A stretch of DNA of 64,000 nt from Aeromonas encheleia. Its GTDB lineage: Bacteria; Pseudomonadota; Gammaproteobacteria; Enterobacterales; Aeromonadaceae. The DNA is taken from contig NZ_LR134376.1 in assembly GCF_900637545.1 (NCBI RefSeq), positions 3,842,001 through 3,906,000 of the forward strand. Direction: 5' to 3'. The notes beneath the pieces were generated by a model. The model worked only from the letters and a program-made list of their open reading frames with translations, did no database searches and was not told where the DNA came from. The position numbers and the translations under genes were made by a program. Shown piece by piece: positions 1 to 10,420 of this stretch (position 1 is the stretch's first letter; each line of letters opens with the position of its first letter).

Positions 1-804
1 GGGCATCAGGCGGAATTGACGGAACACATCGGCCAGCTGGGCGATGGCAGCCTGGGTGTCGTCGTGGGCACGACCATTCTTCTGAATGGAGAGACGGGTG
101 ACTTCGTACTGGGCACGCAGTTCACCGAACTTCTCACGGGCGACTTCAGGATCCGGACCACCGTCCCCCTCGTCGTCGGAGTTGTCACCGTCTTCATCTT
201 CGTCTTCGTCTTCGTCTTCGTCTTCGTCAGCCAGATCGTCTTCGCTGAGCTCGGAGCCAATATGAGTGGCGGTCGGCGCCACATCATCAGCCTCATTGGG
301 GTCTATAAAACCGGAGATGATATCGGACAGACGCAGCTGCTCGGCTTCGTACTTGTCATACTGTTCGAGCAGGTAAGTGATAGCTTCAGGGTACTCGGCA
401 ACGGAGCTTTGTACTTGGTTGATACCGTCTTCGATCCGCTTGGCGATGTCGATTTCGCCTTCGCGGGTCAGCAGTTCGACGGTACCCATTTCCCGCATGT
501 ACATGCGGACGGGATCGGTCGTGCGACCAATCTCAGATTCAACAGATGCCAGAGCCTGGGCCGCTGCTTCGGCAGCGTCCTCATCGGCGGTACCACCTTC
601 GGCCATGATCAGATCATCGGCGTCCGGGGCGTTTTCCACCACCTGGATACCCATATCGTTGATCATCTGGATGATGTCTTCGATCTGGTCAGAGTCGACA
701 ATGTCTTGCGGGAGGTGATCGTTCACCTCGGCATAGGTCAGGTAGCCCTGTTCTTTACCTTTGGCAACGAGGAGTTTAAGCTGAGACTGCGGGGTTTGCT
801 CCAT
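1..804 (-). CDS. rpoD: RNA polymerase sigma-70 factor RpoD, N-terminal part (runs off window)
   Basis: Housekeeping sigma factor; the window holds only the first 268 codons, the rest lies beyond base 1. It opens MEQTPQSQLKLLVAKGKEQG and contains region 1.1 and region 1.2 (DPVRMYMREMGTVELLTREG), followed by the acidic non-conserved region with an alternating Glu/Asp run (encoded by a TCTTCG hexamer array at 191-226). The start at 804 is chosen because it matches the enterobacterial N terminus and has a purine-rich GGATGAG upstream; an in-frame ATG at 813 would add three residues. It is last in rpsU-yqeY-dnaG-rpoD, and the 222-base gap to dnaG leaves room for its own promoters. Identification is certain; it is incomplete only because of the window edge. 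Confidence 0.97.
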   Translation of the reverse strand, partial: MEQTPQSQLKLLVAKGKEQGYLTYAEVNDHLPQDIVDSDQIEDIIQMINDMGIQVVENAPDADDLIMAEGGTADEDAAEAAAQALASVESEIGRTTDPVRMYMREMGTVELLTREGEIDIAKRIEDGINQVQSSVAEYPEAITYLLEQYDKYEAEQLRLSDIISGFIDPNEADDVAPTATHIGSELSEDDLADEDEDEDEDEDEDGDNSDDEGDGGPDPEVAREKFGELRAQYEVTRLSIQKNGRAHDDTQAAIAQLADVFRQFRLMP

Positions 805-1026
805 AGAACTCATCCGGTTGGTGTTGCTAGGTTGCGCGTACAGTGCGCTGCTGCGCAAATAGCCAATTCTAATAGAAAACCGCCAGACATGCTATGTCTG
901 GTTGCGGCGTCGGTCATGAGAAACCCCTGCCCGCAGTATTGTCGGGGCCAGGCGGTTATACAATATTTGCTTTTAATCCCGTCGATTCGGGCAACGGTAT
1001 TTATATTGAGACTAAACACTCAAATA
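805..1026 (-). promoter_or_regulatory. dnaG-rpoD intergenic region with a dyad
   Basis: No gene is seen in these 222 bases. They are AT-richer than the flanks and hold a perfect 8-bp inverted repeat (883-890 / 894-901, CCAGACAT and its complement around GCT). In enterobacteria rpoD has extra promoters inside or after dnaG; by analogy this gap probably carries rpoD-specific promoters or an RNA-processing site. No -35/-10 pair was clear enough to call. Confidence 0.35.
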
Positions 1027-2814
1027 TCAAGCCCCACTCTCATTTCTTTTCTCAATCTGCACCTCTCTGATCAGCATCATCAGCTCCTGCCTCTCCTCAG
1101 AGCTTAGCCCCTCCTGCGCCACCTTGGCCTGCAACTCTTCGATCCGTTGCTTCAGAAACTGGTTGATGAAACCGACGAAGGTATCCTGCAGTTCACCCAG
1201 GATATCCGGCTCCTGATCCAGCCTGATCTCTTCAAACAGGTCGTGCATCGCCAGCTGGGCCAGGATCTCTCCCTCCTTGGTGCCGCGCCAGTGCTCCAGC
1301 AAGATGCCGGTGGTGACAGCCGGCTGAGACAGGATCTGCTGATGCAGTTGCAACAGGAACTTGATGCCCTGCACCCGCAGCCCGGCCAGCTCCGGCATGG
1401 GTGGCAACTCGGCCGTGACCGACGGGTACTGGATCATCAGCGCCAGTGCTCGGCGCAGCGGTGTCAACTTGGCGGCCTTGGGTTTGTTGACCTCCCCCTT
1501 GGGCTGGCTATTGCGGGCAAACAACTCGGCGATCCGCTGCTTGTTCTCACCCCAGCGCATCATGCTGGAGAGCCGGGTGATCAGCCCCTCCCGGGTGAAG
1601 CCTTCCGGCACCCGGCGGATCAGCTCGGCCGCCTTGTTGGCCACCTCGAACTTGCCCGCCTCACCGGAGAGGGCCGCATCCCGTCCGAGGCGCTCGAACA
1701 TGAAATCGGCGAAGGGCTGAGCCTCGTCCAGCAGGGCCTCGAAACCCTCCTTACCGATCTGGCGCACCAGCGAGTCCGGATCCTCTCCATCCGGCAGGAA
1801 CACGAACTTGAGTTCGCGCCCGTCCTGCAGATGGGAGAGGGCATTATCCAGTGCCCGCCAGGCCGCCTCACGACCGGCTTTGTCACCGTCGTAGCAGCAA
1901 ACCACCTCGGCCGTGGTACGAAACAGGGTGTGGATATGGTCGCTGGTAGTGGCGGTGCCCAGCGCGGCCACCGCATAGTCGATGTCGTACTGACCGAGCG
2001 CCACCACGTCCATATAGCCTTCCACCACCAGGATCCGGCGAGGATCCTTGTGTGCCTGCTTCACCTCGTAGAGGCCGAACAGCTCCCGCCCCTTGTGGAA
2101 GATGGGGGTCTCCGGCGAGTTGAGGTACTTGGGAGTGCCATCGCCCAACACCCGTCCACCGAAGCCGATGACCCGGCCCCGCTTGTCACGGATCGGAAAC
2201 ATGATGCGATCGCGGAAGCGATCATAGCTGCCGGGGCCGCTGTCGCGGGGGATCAGCATGCCGCCGGAGATGAGCAGCTGTTCGTGATCCCGACTGGATC
2301 CAAAGCGCCGCCTGACCTGATCCCAGTCACCCGGGGCATAGCCGATGTTGAAACGCTTGACCACTTCCCCGGTCAGACCGCGTCCCTTCAGGTATTCCAC
2401 CGCCTGAGGAGCCCCCTTGAGATTGCTCTCGTAGAAGCGGGCAATCTGGCTCATCAGCTCATAGAGATCCTTGCTGACGGCGGGTTGGGAACTGGCCGAG
2501 CCCCCCAGGCTCTGCTCGCGAGGCACCTGCATACCCTGCATGCTGGCGAGCTCTTCGATGGCATCGGGAAATTCGAGTCCGTCGTACTCCATGACAAAGC
2601 CGATGGCGTTGCCGTGGGCGCCACAGCCGAAACAGTGGTAGAACTGCTTCTCCTGGCTGACGGTGAAAGAGGGGCTTTTTTCGTTATGAAAAGGACAGCA
2701 AGCCTGATAGTTCTTACCGGCCTTTTTCAGCCGCACTCGCGAGTCGATCAACTCGACGATGTCGGTGCGTACGAGCAGATCATCGATAAAGGATTGTGGG
2801 ATCCTGCCTGCCAT
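1027..2814 (-). CDS. dnaG: DNA primase DnaG
   Basis: Synthesises the RNA primers for lagging-strand and origin replication, acting with DnaB helicase. 595 aa. The N-terminal CHC2 zinc ribbon is intact (C40, H43, C61, C64), followed by the basic catalytic core (about 198-221) and the TOPRIM motifs EGYMD (265-269) and DGDKAG (309-314). The C-terminal DnaB-interacting helical bundle follows to the end. Start ATG at 2814 gives MAGRIPQSFIDDLL, typical of the family. It lies between yqeY and rpoD in the macromolecular-synthesis operon and is preceded by a hairpin terminator that probably keeps its expression below that of rpsU. Confidence 0.97.
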   Translation of the reverse strand: MAGRIPQSFIDDLLVRTDIVELIDSRVRLKKAGKNYQACCPFHNEKSPSFTVSQEKQFYHCFGCGAHGNAIGFVMEYDGLEFPDAIEELASMQGMQVPREQSLGGSASSQPAVSKDLYELMSQIARFYESNLKGAPQAVEYLKGRGLTGEVVKRFNIGYAPGDWDQVRRRFGSSRDHEQLLISGGMLIPRDSGPGSYDRFRDRIMFPIRDKRGRVIGFGGRVLGDGTPKYLNSPETPIFHKGRELFGLYEVKQAHKDPRRILVVEGYMDVVALGQYDIDYAVAALGTATTSDHIHTLFRTTAEVVCCYDGDKAGREAAWRALDNALSHLQDGRELKFVFLPDGEDPDSLVRQIGKEGFEALLDEAQPFADFMFERLGRDAALSGEAGKFEVANKAAELIRRVPEGFTREGLITRLSSMMRWGENKQRIAELFARNSQPKGEVNKPKAAKLTPLRRALALMIQYPSVTAELPPMPELAGLRVQGIKFLLQLHQQILSQPAVTTGILLEHWRGTKEGEILAQLAMHDLFEEIRLDQEPDILGELQDTFVGFINQFLKQRIEELQAKVAQEGLSSEERQELMMLIREVQIEKRNESGA

Positions 2815-2840
2815 AACCGTCCTGTTTCATTACTCGGAAA

Positions 2841-2880
2841 AATAAAAAAGCCGCGCATTCACAGGGAAGCACGGCTTCTT
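2841..2880 (-). terminator. Intra-operon terminator/attenuator before dnaG
   Basis: On the minus strand an AAGCCG...CGGCTT hairpin is followed by TTTTTTATTTTT. It sits between yqeY and dnaG in the same place as the partial terminator known between rpsU and dnaG in E. coli, where it lowers primase expression relative to S21. Confidence 0.8.
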
Positions 2881-2903
2881 TCGACTAACAAGAGAAATGC
2901 CTG

Positions 2904-3347
2904 TTACGCCAAGCGGGTTTTCACCTGAGCACTGACGGCGCCGACATCGGCACGCCCCTGAATCTTCGGCTTCAAGACAGCCATGACCTTGCCCATATCA
3001 GCCATGACGGCAGCACCACTTTCAGTGATGGCTTGCTCGATCAGTGCGGCAATTTCGTCTGCGGTCAGCTGTTGCGGCAGAAATTCCTGCAACACCAAGA
3101 TCTCTGCGGACTCTTTGTCGGCAAGATCCTGACGACCGGCAGCTTCAAATTGGCTGATGGAATCGCGGCGCTGTTTGACCATCTTGGTCACGACAGCGAG
3201 GATATCCTCATCATTGAGCTCGATACGGGTATCAACTTCACGCTGCTTGATTTCTGCCATCAACAAACGGATCGTCCCCAGGCGAGCCTTATCTCTGGCA
3301 AGCATGGCGAGTTTTTGTTGATCCTTGAGTTGATCCTTCAGAGACAC
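2904..3347 (-). CDS. yqeY: GatB/YqeY domain protein
   Basis: 147 aa, single YqeY domain, related to the tail domain of amidotransferase subunit GatB and presumed to bind tRNA; the exact cellular role is not established. The start MSLKDQLKDQQKLAM and the mid-protein helical segment (KMVKQRRDSISQFEAAGRQD) are typical. It is inserted between rpsU and dnaG, an arrangement common in non-enteric gammaproteobacteria, with 15 bases to rpsU upstream, so it is cotranscribed with S21. No frameshift or odd residue is seen. Confidence 0.9.
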   Translation of the reverse strand: MSLKDQLKDQQKLAMLARDKARLGTIRLLMAEIKQREVDTRIELNDEDILAVVTKMVKQRRDSISQFEAAGRQDLADKESAEILVLQEFLPQQLTADEIAALIEQAITESGAAVMADMGKVMAVLKPKIQGRADVGAVSAQVKTRLA

Positions 3348-3362
3348 GGCATGATCTCCCGA

Positions 3363-3590
<228 letters not shown>

Positions 3591-3648
3591 TCAGTGATAT
3601 ATTGTTAGCTGACCATCAGTCGATCAGCATGTCTTAAAATGGTGCGAA

Positions 3649-3678
3649 ATTATACTCTGGACAGGGAATGAAAGTAAA
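3649..3678 (-). promoter_or_regulatory. Sigma-70 promoter of the rpsU operon
   Basis: On the minus strand a perfect TATAAT (3654 to 3649) is preceded at 18 bp by TTTACT (3678 to 3673). It points into rpsU and leaves a leader of about 65 bases. I looked for a LexA box as in E. coli (CTG-N10-CAG) and did not find a convincing one here. Confidence 0.65.
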
Positions 3679-3757
3679 CCCGCAGAGATCGCTCTGGTTT
3701 AAAAAACCCGCGAAGGTTACCATAGCCGTCTCATTTTAGCAGTGAAATTTTTTAGCA

Positions 3758-4771
3758 ATGCGTGTATTGGGCATAGAGACATCCTGTGACGAAACCGGGA
3801 TCGCGATCTTCGACGATCAAAAAGGGATCCTTTCCCATCAATTATACAGTCAGGTCAAGCTGCATGCGGACTACGGTGGCGTCGTCCCCGAGCTCGCCAG
3901 CCGGGATCATGTCCGCAAAACGATCCCCTTGATCCAGGCCGCATTGCAAGAGGCGGGACTGGGTAAAGACGACATCGACGGCATCGCCTACACCGCGGGT
4001 CCAGGTCTGGTTGGCGCCATCCTGGTCGGCGCCACCATAGGCCGCTCGCTGGCGATGGCCTGGGGTAAACCCGCTATCGCCGTGCACCACATGGAGGGCC
4101 ACCTGCTGGCGCCCATGCTGGAGGAGCGGGCCCCCGACTTCCCCTTCGTGGCACTGCTGGTCTCCGGCGGTCACTCCATGCTGGTGCGAGTCGATGGCAT
4201 CGGTCGCTATCAGCTGCTGGGCGAATCCATTGATGATGCCGCCGGTGAGGCGTTCGACAAGACCGCCAAGCTGATGGGGCTGGATTATCCGGGCGGTCCC
4301 CTGCTCTCCAGACTGGCCGAGAAGGGCACCACGGGACGCTTCACCTTCCCACGTCCCATGACCGATCGGCCCGGCCTCGACATGAGCTTCTCCGGTCTCA
4401 AGACCTTTGCCGCCAACACCATAGCCGCCAATGCCGACGATGAGCAGACCCGTGCCGACATCGCCCGCGCCTTCGAAGATGCCGTGGTCGATACCCTGGC
4501 CATCAAGTGTCGTCGCGCCTTGAAGGAGACCGGCCTCAAGCGCCTGGTGGTGGCCGGTGGCGTCAGCGCCAACCGTCACCTGCGCGCCCAACTGGCCGAG
4601 CTGATGGAGAGCCTCAAGGGCGAGGTGTTCTACCCGCGTACCGAATATTGCACCGACAACGGCGCCATGATCGCCTACGCCGGCATGCAGCGCCTCAAGG
4701 CAGGGGTGTTTGAGCCGCTGGCGGTCAAGGCGGTGCCACGCTGGCCGCTTGACACCCTGGATCCGGTCTGA
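3758..4771 (+). CDS. tsaD: tRNA N6-threonylcarbamoyltransferase subunit TsaD
   Basis: Transfers threonylcarbamoyl to A37 of ANN-decoding tRNAs, in complex with TsaB and TsaE. 337 aa, the usual length. The ASKHA fold begins [14 protein letters not shown]; metal-binding H111 and H115 are in HHMEGH, and the nucleotide loops GPGLVGAI (81-88) and [11 protein letters not shown] are present. It is divergent from rpsU, the same order as in E. coli. A bidirectional hairpin separates it from rpoS. Confidence 0.97.
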   Translation: MRVLGIETSCDETGIAIFDDQKGILSHQLYSQVKLHADYGGVVPELASRDHVRKTIPLIQAALQEAGLGKDDIDGIAYTAGPGLVGAILVGATIGRSLAMAWGKPAIAVHHMEGHLLAPMLEERAPDFPFVALLVSGGHSMLVRVDGIGRYQLLGESIDDAAGEAFDKTAKLMGLDYPGGPLLSRLAEKGTTGRFTFPRPMTDRPGLDMSFSGLKTFAANTIAANADDEQTRADIARAFEDAVVDTLAIKCRRALKETGLKRLVVAGGVSANRHLRAQLAELMESLKGEVFYPRTEYCTDNGAMIAYAGMQRLKAGVFEPLAVKAVPRWPLDTLDPV

Positions 4772-4794
4772 TCCTGAGGATCCTGTCGCAATGA

Positions 4795-4815
4795 AAAGGG
4801 GCCAATGGCCCCTTT
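4795..4815. terminator. Bidirectional terminator between tsaD and rpoS
   Basis: Perfect 9-bp inverted repeat AAAGGGGCC-AAT-GGCCCCTTT between the convergent ends of tsaD and rpoS, with short T-rich sequence on the plus side (GTTGTC). Confidence 0.8.
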
Positions 4816-4857
4816 GTTGTCTCTGTCGGTTGCTCCGCGACCATCAGTTGGTACGGA

Positions 4858-5841
4858 CTAATTGGTTCTAAACAGGGCCTCAATGGAGAGACCCTGCCCC
4901 AGCAGGATCTCCCGCAAGCGACGCAAGCCTTCCACCTGGATCTGGCGTACCCGCTCCCGGGTCAACCCGATCTCGGCGCCCACGTCTTCCAGGGTAGCCG
5001 GCTCATAGCCGAGCAGGCCGAAGCGCCGGGCCAGCACCTCACGCTGCTTGGGATTCAGCTCCTCCAGCCAGTGGACTATGCTGCTGCGCATGTCGTCCTC
5101 CTGGGATTCCAGCTCGGGCCCCATGCCGCGCTCATCAGACAGGACATCGAGCAAGGCCTTGTCGCGATCGCCACCGATGGGGGTGTCCACCGAGGTGATC
5201 TTCTCGTTGAGCTTGAGCATGCGGTTCACGTCATCGACCGAACGATCCAGCGCATGGGCAATGTCCTCGGCGGTGGGTTCATGATCGAGACGGTGCGAGA
5301 GCTCGCGGGCGGTACGCAGGTAGACGTTTAGCTCCTTGACCACGTGGATCGGCAGCCGGATGGTGCGGGTCTGGTTCATGATGGCCCGCTCTATGGTCTG
5401 GCGGATCCACCAGGTGGCATAGGTGGAGAAACGGAAGCCGCGCTCGGGGTCGAACTTTTCGACCGCGCGGATGAGACCGAGGTTGCCCTCTTCGATGAGA
5501 TCCAGCAGCACCAGGCCACGGTTGTTGTAGCGTCGGGCGATCTTGACCACCAGCCGCAAGTTGGACTCGATCATGCGCTTGCGGGCGGCTTTGTCACCGC
5601 GCAAGGCACGACGGGCGTAATAAACTTCCTCTTCAGCCGTGAGCAAGGGGGAGAACCCAATCTCCCCCAGGTAGAGCTGGGTGGCATCCATGACCTTGTT
5701 CAGTTCCGGCACCATCAATTCGTCGGAGATAATCTCCTCAACCTCGGCGGCAACTTCCTGAACCTCTTCTTCCTCATGGGTTTCCAGCTCTTCGTCGAAC
5801 TCTAATTCTGCATCCTGCATTACCAGTTGTTCTTGGCTCAT
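4858..5841 (-). CDS. rpoS: Stationary-phase/general stress sigma factor RpoS
   Basis: 327 aa sigma-38. Regions 1.2 ([16 protein letters not shown]), 2 ([32 protein letters not shown]), 3 and 4.2 ([18 protein letters not shown]) are complete; region 1.1 is replaced by a Glu-rich stretch (about residues 11-42). It lies 46 bases downstream of nlpD, the standard arrangement, in which the main rpoS promoter is inside nlpD. The pcm-surE-truD genes upstream complete the conserved cluster. Confidence 0.97.
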   Translation of the reverse strand: MSQEQLVMQDAELEFDEELETHEEEEVQEVAAEVEEIISDELMVPELNKVMDATQLYLGEIGFSPLLTAEEEVYYARRALRGDKAARKRMIESNLRLVVKIARRYNNRGLVLLDLIEEGNLGLIRAVEKFDPERGFRFSTYATWWIRQTIERAIMNQTRTIRLPIHVVKELNVYLRTARELSHRLDHEPTAEDIAHALDRSVDDVNRMLKLNEKITSVDTPIGGDRDKALLDVLSDERGMGPELESQEDDMRSSIVHWLEELNPKQREVLARRFGLLGYEPATLEDVGAEIGLTRERVRQIQVEGLRRLREILLGQGLSIEALFRTN

Positions 5842-5887
5842 GATATGTCTCCCTGACCTGAACCAGAGTAAGACCTAGCTCTCTGGG

Positions 5888-6934
5888 TTAACGCTTTGGC
5901 AAATAGCTCATCGGGTTAATCGACTTGCCTCTGTACCGGATCTCGAAGTGCAAGCGCACATCCGGTGCGTCCGTGCTACCCATATTGGCGATGACCGTGC
6001 CCCCTTTGACGGAGTCACCCTCCTTCACCCGCAACTCATCGTTGTGGGCATAAGCGGAGAGGTAGTCATCATCGTGCTTGAGAATAATCAGCTTGCCATA
6101 GCCCCGCAGCGCGCTGCCCGCATAGACAACCTTGCCACCACTCGCGGCGTAGATGGGTTGCCCCTTCTGACCCGAGATATCGATGCCCTTGTTGCCCTGC
6201 TCCGCGACAGAGAAACCTTCGACGACCCGGCCTTGAGTCGGCCAGTGCCATGAGAGCTTCGACTGGGAGCTGCTTGTTTTTTGTTCTTTGACCTGAGCGT
6301 ATGCTGTTGAAGATGATGGAGCAATCGTTTTCTGTGCGATGAACGGAGTGGTCGTACCTGCCGGAGCGGTCGCCATAGGCTTGGGACCCGAACTGGCCAC
6401 TACCGCCGTCGCCACCACCATCTGGCTGCCTCCGGTCGCGCTCGACCCGACCTTGAGCACCTGCCCCACATTCAGGGCATAGGGCGCCTGCAGGTTGTTG
6501 CGCTGCGCCAGGGTCTGGTTCGACACGTTGAACTGACGCCCAATGCTGCTCAGGGTGTCGCCGCGGCGCACCTCATAGGTACCAGCGCCACTGACGGCGC
6601 TGCCGGTGCTGGCCACCGCGGCAGAGGAGCCATCCAGCCTGAGCTGCTGGCCCGGGTAGATGTTGTAGGGGGGGCTGATCCCGTTGAGGCTGACCAAGGA
6701 CGCGACATCCATGCCCGAACGGAAGGCGATGGAGTAGAGGGTATCCCCCTTGACCACTGTGTAACCGCCGCCCTGCATGCCCGGATTGGCCATGTTTTGA
6801 CGAGTCGGGATGGTCGAGGCAATGGGGTCATTGCCGAGACTCTGTACCGGGGCAGCAGTCTTGCTGGAAGAGCAGGCAAGCAGTAGCCATGACAACACGA
6901 CGACACTACTTCCTTGCCAAACACGCGAACGCAT
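5888..6934 (-). CDS. nlpD: Murein hydrolase activator NlpD (LysM/LytM lipoprotein)
   Basis: 348 aa outer-membrane lipoprotein that activates the amidase AmiC at the division septum. The signal peptide ends in the lipobox LLLAC (C21). Two LysM peptidoglycan-binding repeats follow (about 58-100 and 119-163), then a Gln/Ser-rich linker and a C-terminal LytM domain. As in other NlpD proteins the LytM zinc ligands are degenerate (NKGIDI instead of HxxxD; RLHFEIR lacks the second His), so it is an activator, not a hydrolase. It sits between yqaA and rpoS. Confidence 0.95.
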   Translation of the reverse strand: MRSRVWQGSSVVVLSWLLLACSSSKTAAPVQSLGNDPIASTIPTRQNMANPGMQGGGYTVVKGDTLYSIAFRSGMDVASLVSLNGISPPYNIYPGQQLRLDGSSAAVASTGSAVSGAGTYEVRRGDTLSSIGRQFNVSNQTLAQRNNLQAPYALNVGQVLKVGSSATGGSQMVVATAVVASSGPKPMATAPAGTTTPFIAQKTIAPSSSTAYAQVKEQKTSSSQSKLSWHWPTQGRVVEGFSVAEQGNKGIDISGQKGQPIYAASGGKVVYAGSALRGYGKLIILKHDDDYLSAYAHNDELRVKEGDSVKGGTVIANMGSTDAPDVRLHFEIRYRGKSINPMSYLPKR

Positions 6935-6943
6935 AGTGGATCC

Positions 6944-7525
6944 TTAACGACTAAACCAGAAATAGGCCGCAATGGCCAAACCAATACAGAGCCAACCCAG
7001 CACATCCACATAGTGCATCAGCCTGCGCTCCATCTTCTCACCGCCCCAGCGCATCAGGCCCGCCACCAGGAAGAAGCGCATGCCACGCCCAATGATGGAG
7101 GTCACGATAAAAGGCAGTAGCGCCATATGGAGCAAGCCCGCCGTGACGGTAAACACCTTGTAGGGGATCGGCGTGAAACTGGCAATGAAAATCACCCAGA
7201 TACCCCATTGTTCGAACCACTGCTCAGCCAGGGCGATCTTGTCCTCATAGCCGACAGAGACCACCAGCGGCTGCACCACCGGCTCCCACAGGGCGTAGCC
7301 CAGCAGGTAGCCAAACACCGCCCCCAGCACCGAGAACAGGGTGGCCAGGCCGGCGTAGTGCCATGCCCGGTGGGGTTTGGCCAGCGCCATGGGCGCCAGC
7401 ATCACGTCCACCGGGATGGGCCAGAATACGGATTCGATAAAGGCGGTGATCGCCAGATAATAAGGCGCGTACTTGTGGCGCGCCCACTGCATCACCAGCA
7501 CATAGAGGCGGGAAAACAACTTCAC
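6944..7525 (-). CDS. yqaA: YqaA/DedA-type membrane protein
   Basis: 193 aa, several hydrophobic helices, with the DedA-like [10 protein letters not shown] segment near residue 31 and the [14 protein letters not shown] re-entrant motif in the middle. The family belongs to the DedA/VTT superfamily, whose members are linked to lipid scrambling and membrane homeostasis; the exact role of YqaA is unknown. The start overlaps the pcm stop by 4 bases (7522-7525), indicating translational coupling in the surE-pcm-yqaA-nlpD series. Confidence 0.85.
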   Translation of the reverse strand: MKLFSRLYVLVMQWARHKYAPYYLAITAFIESVFWPIPVDVMLAPMALAKPHRAWHYAGLATLFSVLGAVFGYLLGYALWEPVVQPLVVSVGYEDKIALAEQWFEQWGIWVIFIASFTPIPYKVFTVTAGLLHMALLPFIVTSIIGRGMRFFLVAGLMRWGGEKMERRLMHYVDVLGWLCIGLAIAAYFWFSR

Positions 7526-8139
7526 TCAACATCTCCGTCAATGAGGGGAACAAAACGCACCGGCTCCAGGATCCGGCTGGTCAGCTGGGAGCCAGAGCGT
7601 TCGATAAGCTGCAGCGTCTGTTGGCTGTCGCCCACCGGCAGCACCAGCCGGCCACCCTCGGCGAGCTGATCGGTCAGGGCCTTGGGCACCTCGCTGGCCG
7701 CCGCCGTCACCAGAATGGCATCGAACGGCCCCTTGTTGGGCCAGCCCAACCAGCCGTTGCCGTGCTTGGCCGAGACATTGTGCAGATCGAGCTGACGCAA
7801 CCGGCGCCGGGCCAGGAACTGCAGCGACTTGATCCGCTCCACCGTGTAGACATGTTCCACCAGATGAGCCAGCACCGCGGTCTGATAACCGGAGCCAGTG
7901 CCGATCTCCAGCACATGAGCCGGATTGTTCTGGATCAGCAGCTCGGTCATCCGCGCCACCATGTAGGGTTGCGAGATGGTCTGACCGTGGCCGATGGGCA
8001 GGGCCGTATTGTCCCAGGCCTTGTGCGCCATGGCCTCGTCCACAAACAGCTGGCGTGGCACTTTCGCAATCGCCGCGAGCACGCGGAAATCGCGAATATC
8101 CTGGGCAATCAGCTGATTCAAAAGGCGTTGTACGATCAC
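7522..8139 (-). CDS. pcm: Protein-L-isoaspartate O-methyltransferase
   Basis: 205 aa SAM-dependent enzyme that methylates isoaspartyl residues in aged proteins and starts their repair. The SAM-binding motif [18 protein letters not shown] (76-93), the upstream [10 protein letters not shown] substrate loop and the C-terminal RFVPLIDG are all conserved. It begins 4 bases after surE ends and overlaps yqaA, so it is part of a tightly packed operon, as in many gammaproteobacteria. Confidence 0.96.
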   Translation of the reverse strand: MIVQRLLNQLIAQDIRDFRVLAAIAKVPRQLFVDEAMAHKAWDNTALPIGHGQTISQPYMVARMTELLIQNNPAHVLEIGTGSGYQTAVLAHLVEHVYTVERIKSLQFLARRRLRQLDLHNVSAKHGNGWLGWPNKGPFDAILVTAAASEVPKALTDQLAEGGRLVLPVGDSQQTLQLIERSGSQLTSRILEPVRFVPLIDGDVE

Positions 8140-8143
8140 ACCT

Positions 8144-8905
8144 TCATCCCTGCAGATCTAGCCAGGCTCCCAGACCCGCCAGACTGCTGTAGGCAGTCAT
8201 GTCGATGGTCAATGGGGTGATGGAGACGTAACCCTGCTCGATGGCCGCGAAATCCGTACCCTCCCCCGCATCCTGCTGGCTGCCGGGGGGGCCGATCCAG
8301 TAGATGGGTTGACCACGAGGATCCTCGGTGCGGATTACCGACTCGGCGCGATGGCGATTGCCAAGACGAGTCACCTTGATCCCCTTGATCTGACTGAGCG
8401 GCAGATCCGGCACATTCACGTTGAGGATCTGATCGGCGGGCAGCGAGTGCAGCATCAGGCCCCGCACCAGCAGGGCGGCATAGTGGGCCGCCGTGGCGAA
8501 GTGGGTCCTGCCCACCAGCGAGATGGCCAGGGAAGGAAAACCGAGGTGGCGCCCTTCGGTCGCCGCCGCCACAGTACCGGAGTAGATGACATCATCCCCC
8601 AGGTTGGCACCGTGATTGATGCCGGCCACCACCATGTCTGGCTCGGGCCGCACCAGCTCGTTGACCGCCAGGTGCACGCAGTCCGTCGGCGTGCCCTTGA
8701 CCGCATAGCTCTCGATCCCATTAAAGCCGGATTCGCTGAGGCGGGTGACCCGCAGCGGCACCTCCAGCGTCAGGGAGTGACTCGCGCCGCTGCGGTTGCG
8801 ATCCGGCGCCACCACTATGACCTCGCCACAGGCAGTCAGCGCAGTGCTGAGGGCACGAATGCCCTCGGCGTGTACGCCATCGTCATTACTGACCAGAATT
8901 CGCAT
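8144..8905 (-). CDS. surE: 5'/3'-nucleotidase SurE
   Basis: 253 aa metal-dependent nucleotidase/exopolyphosphatase linked to stationary-phase survival. The acidic metal site N7-D8-D9 ([10 protein letters not shown]) and the conserved [23 protein letters not shown] and [20 protein letters not shown] segments are present. The first 20 bases overlap the end of truD; the stop is 4 bases before pcm. Confidence 0.97.
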   Translation of the reverse strand: MRILVSNDDGVHAEGIRALSTALTACGEVIVVAPDRNRSGASHSLTLEVPLRVTRLSESGFNGIESYAVKGTPTDCVHLAVNELVRPEPDMVVAGINHGANLGDDVIYSGTVAAATEGRHLGFPSLAISLVGRTHFATAAHYAALLVRGLMLHSLPADQILNVNVPDLPLSQIKGIKVTRLGNRHRAESVIRTEDPRGQPIYWIGPPGSQQDAGEGTDFAAIEQGYVSITPLTIDMTAYSSLAGLGAWLDLQG

Positions 8906-9947
8906 CGGTTGGGTTCCTGAAACCGTGATCGGCCTCTTCGGCCTGCATTAACTCGCGCACCACGCTGGTGGCAAAGGCCCCGGCCGGCAGGAAGAACGAC
9001 AGGGTCAAGGCCTCGGCGTCCAGCGTCCAGCTCATCCCCTCCGGCAGCAGCAGCAGCGGACGTCTGTCCTGATCCAACCCGGCCTTCTCCAGCCCAGCGC
9101 ACCAGTCGCCATAAGCCGCCAGCACCCCTTGTTCAAACTCGGCGGCGGCCCCCTGACTGGCCAGTCGACCACGGCCCCACTGGGGGGCGGTCAGCTGCAC
9201 GTCGCCGGAGGCCAACCGCGCCTCCAGCTCGGGGGTCAGCGTCTCTTCACTGAAGATGGAGTGACTGCCCTTGAGCATCACGCAGTCGCCGGCCAGCAGC
9301 TGATGGGCCAGCCCCTGCTCGATACGGGCACTGACGATGGCGTTGAACAGCATGCTGCGGGCGGCGGAGAGATAGAGGGAGCGCTTGTTGCGATCATTGA
9401 TCCGCTTGCCGGCGAACATCGCCTTGGCCGCCTCCAGGTTGTTGCCGCCACGGCCGAAGCGCTGCTCGCCGTAGTAGTTCGGCACCCCCTGGCTGGCGAT
9501 GGCCTGCAGACGGGGCTCCAGCCCCTCGGTCTGCTCCAGCCCGGTCAGGCGCAGGCGGAAGTGGTTGCCCTTGAGGTAGCCGACCCGCAGCTTGCGGTTG
9601 TGACGCTTGGCCTGCAGGATCTGGATGCTGTCGCTCTGGATGACCGACAGATCCGGCTCGGCCTTGCCTGGCAGGTGAATGCCGAACCACTGCTCGGTCA
9701 CCGCGTGGCGATCCTTGAGGCCGGCCCAGGTCACCGCGTTGCGATTGACCCCGGCCGCATCGGCCAGCAGGCCCGCCACCCAGGCGGTGTTCTCGCCGGT
9801 CTTGCGCACCCGCACGAAGATGTGCTCCCCTTCCCCGCAGGGCTCGAAACCGAGATCCTCATTGACCACGAAGTCGCCGGCCTCGGCCTTGAGGATACCG
9901 CGGGCAGTCGGTGCCCCATGCAAATAGCTAAGCTGTTCCAACATCAT
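8886..9947 (-). CDS. truD: tRNA pseudouridine(13) synthase TruD
   Basis: 353 aa. It makes pseudouridine 13 in tRNA-Glu. The catalytic Asp is D79 in [13 protein letters not shown], and the RNA-binding [15 protein letters not shown] and [14 protein letters not shown] motifs are present. The first two codons are both ATG; either may be the start. It overlaps ispF by 4 bases and surE by 20 bases, so the whole ispD-to-rpoS block reads as one transcription series. Confidence 0.96.
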   Translation of the reverse strand: MMLEQLSYLHGAPTARGILKAEAGDFVVNEDLGFEPCGEGEHIFVRVRKTGENTAWVAGLLADAAGVNRNAVTWAGLKDRHAVTEQWFGIHLPGKAEPDLSVIQSDSIQILQAKRHNRKLRVGYLKGNHFRLRLTGLEQTEGLEPRLQAIASQGVPNYYGEQRFGRGGNNLEAAKAMFAGKRINDRNKRSLYLSAARSMLFNAIVSARIEQGLAHQLLAGDCVMLKGSHSIFSEETLTPELEARLASGDVQLTAPQWGRGRLASQGAAAEFEQGVLAAYGDWCAGLEKAGLDQDRRPLLLLPEGMSWTLDAEALTLSFFLPAGAFATSVVRELMQAEEADHGFRNPTDANSGQ

Positions 9948-10420
9948 TGTTTCACCAGTAAGACGACGGCTTCGGTGGCGATCCCTTCCTTGCGCCCCGT
10001 GAATCCAAGCTGCTCTGTGGTGGTCGCCTTGACATTCACCCGGTTCAAATCACATTTCAAATCCGCCGCCAGCACGGCGCACATGGCCTCGATATGGGGG
10101 GCCATCTTGGGGGCCTGGGCGATGATGGTCACGTCCAGATTGCCGATGGCATAACCCGCCTGCTGCACCCGGGCAAATACGTCCCGCAGCAGAATGCGGC
10201 TGTCGATCCCCTTGAACTCGGCGGCGGTATCGGGGAAGTGGCGGCCGATATCACCGGCACCTATCGCCCCCAGCAGCGCATCGCTCACCGCGTGCAGCAC
10301 CACATCACCGTCGGAGTGGGCCAGCAGCCCCTGTTCGTACGGCACCGCCACCCCGCCCAGCATGCAGGGGCCGACCCCGCCAAATCGGTGTACATCAAAA
10401 CCATGTCCAATGCGGATCAT
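9944..10420 (-). CDS. ispF: 2-C-methyl-D-erythritol 2,4-cyclodiphosphate synthase
   Basis: 158 aa, fifth enzyme of the MEP isoprenoid pathway; makes the cyclodiphosphate from CDP-ME phosphate as a homotrimer. Metal ligands D9 and H11 (GFDVHRF) and the [17 protein letters not shown] motif are present. It overlaps ispD by 4 bases (10417-10420), so two enzymes of one pathway are translationally coupled. Confidence 0.97.
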   Translation of the reverse strand: MIRIGHGFDVHRFGGVGPCMLGGVAVPYEQGLLAHSDGDVVLHAVSDALLGAIGAGDIGRHFPDTAAEFKGIDSRILLRDVFARVQQAGYAIGNLDVTIIAQAPKMAPHIEAMCAVLAADLKCDLNRVNVKATTTEQLGFTGRKEGIATEAVVLLVKQ

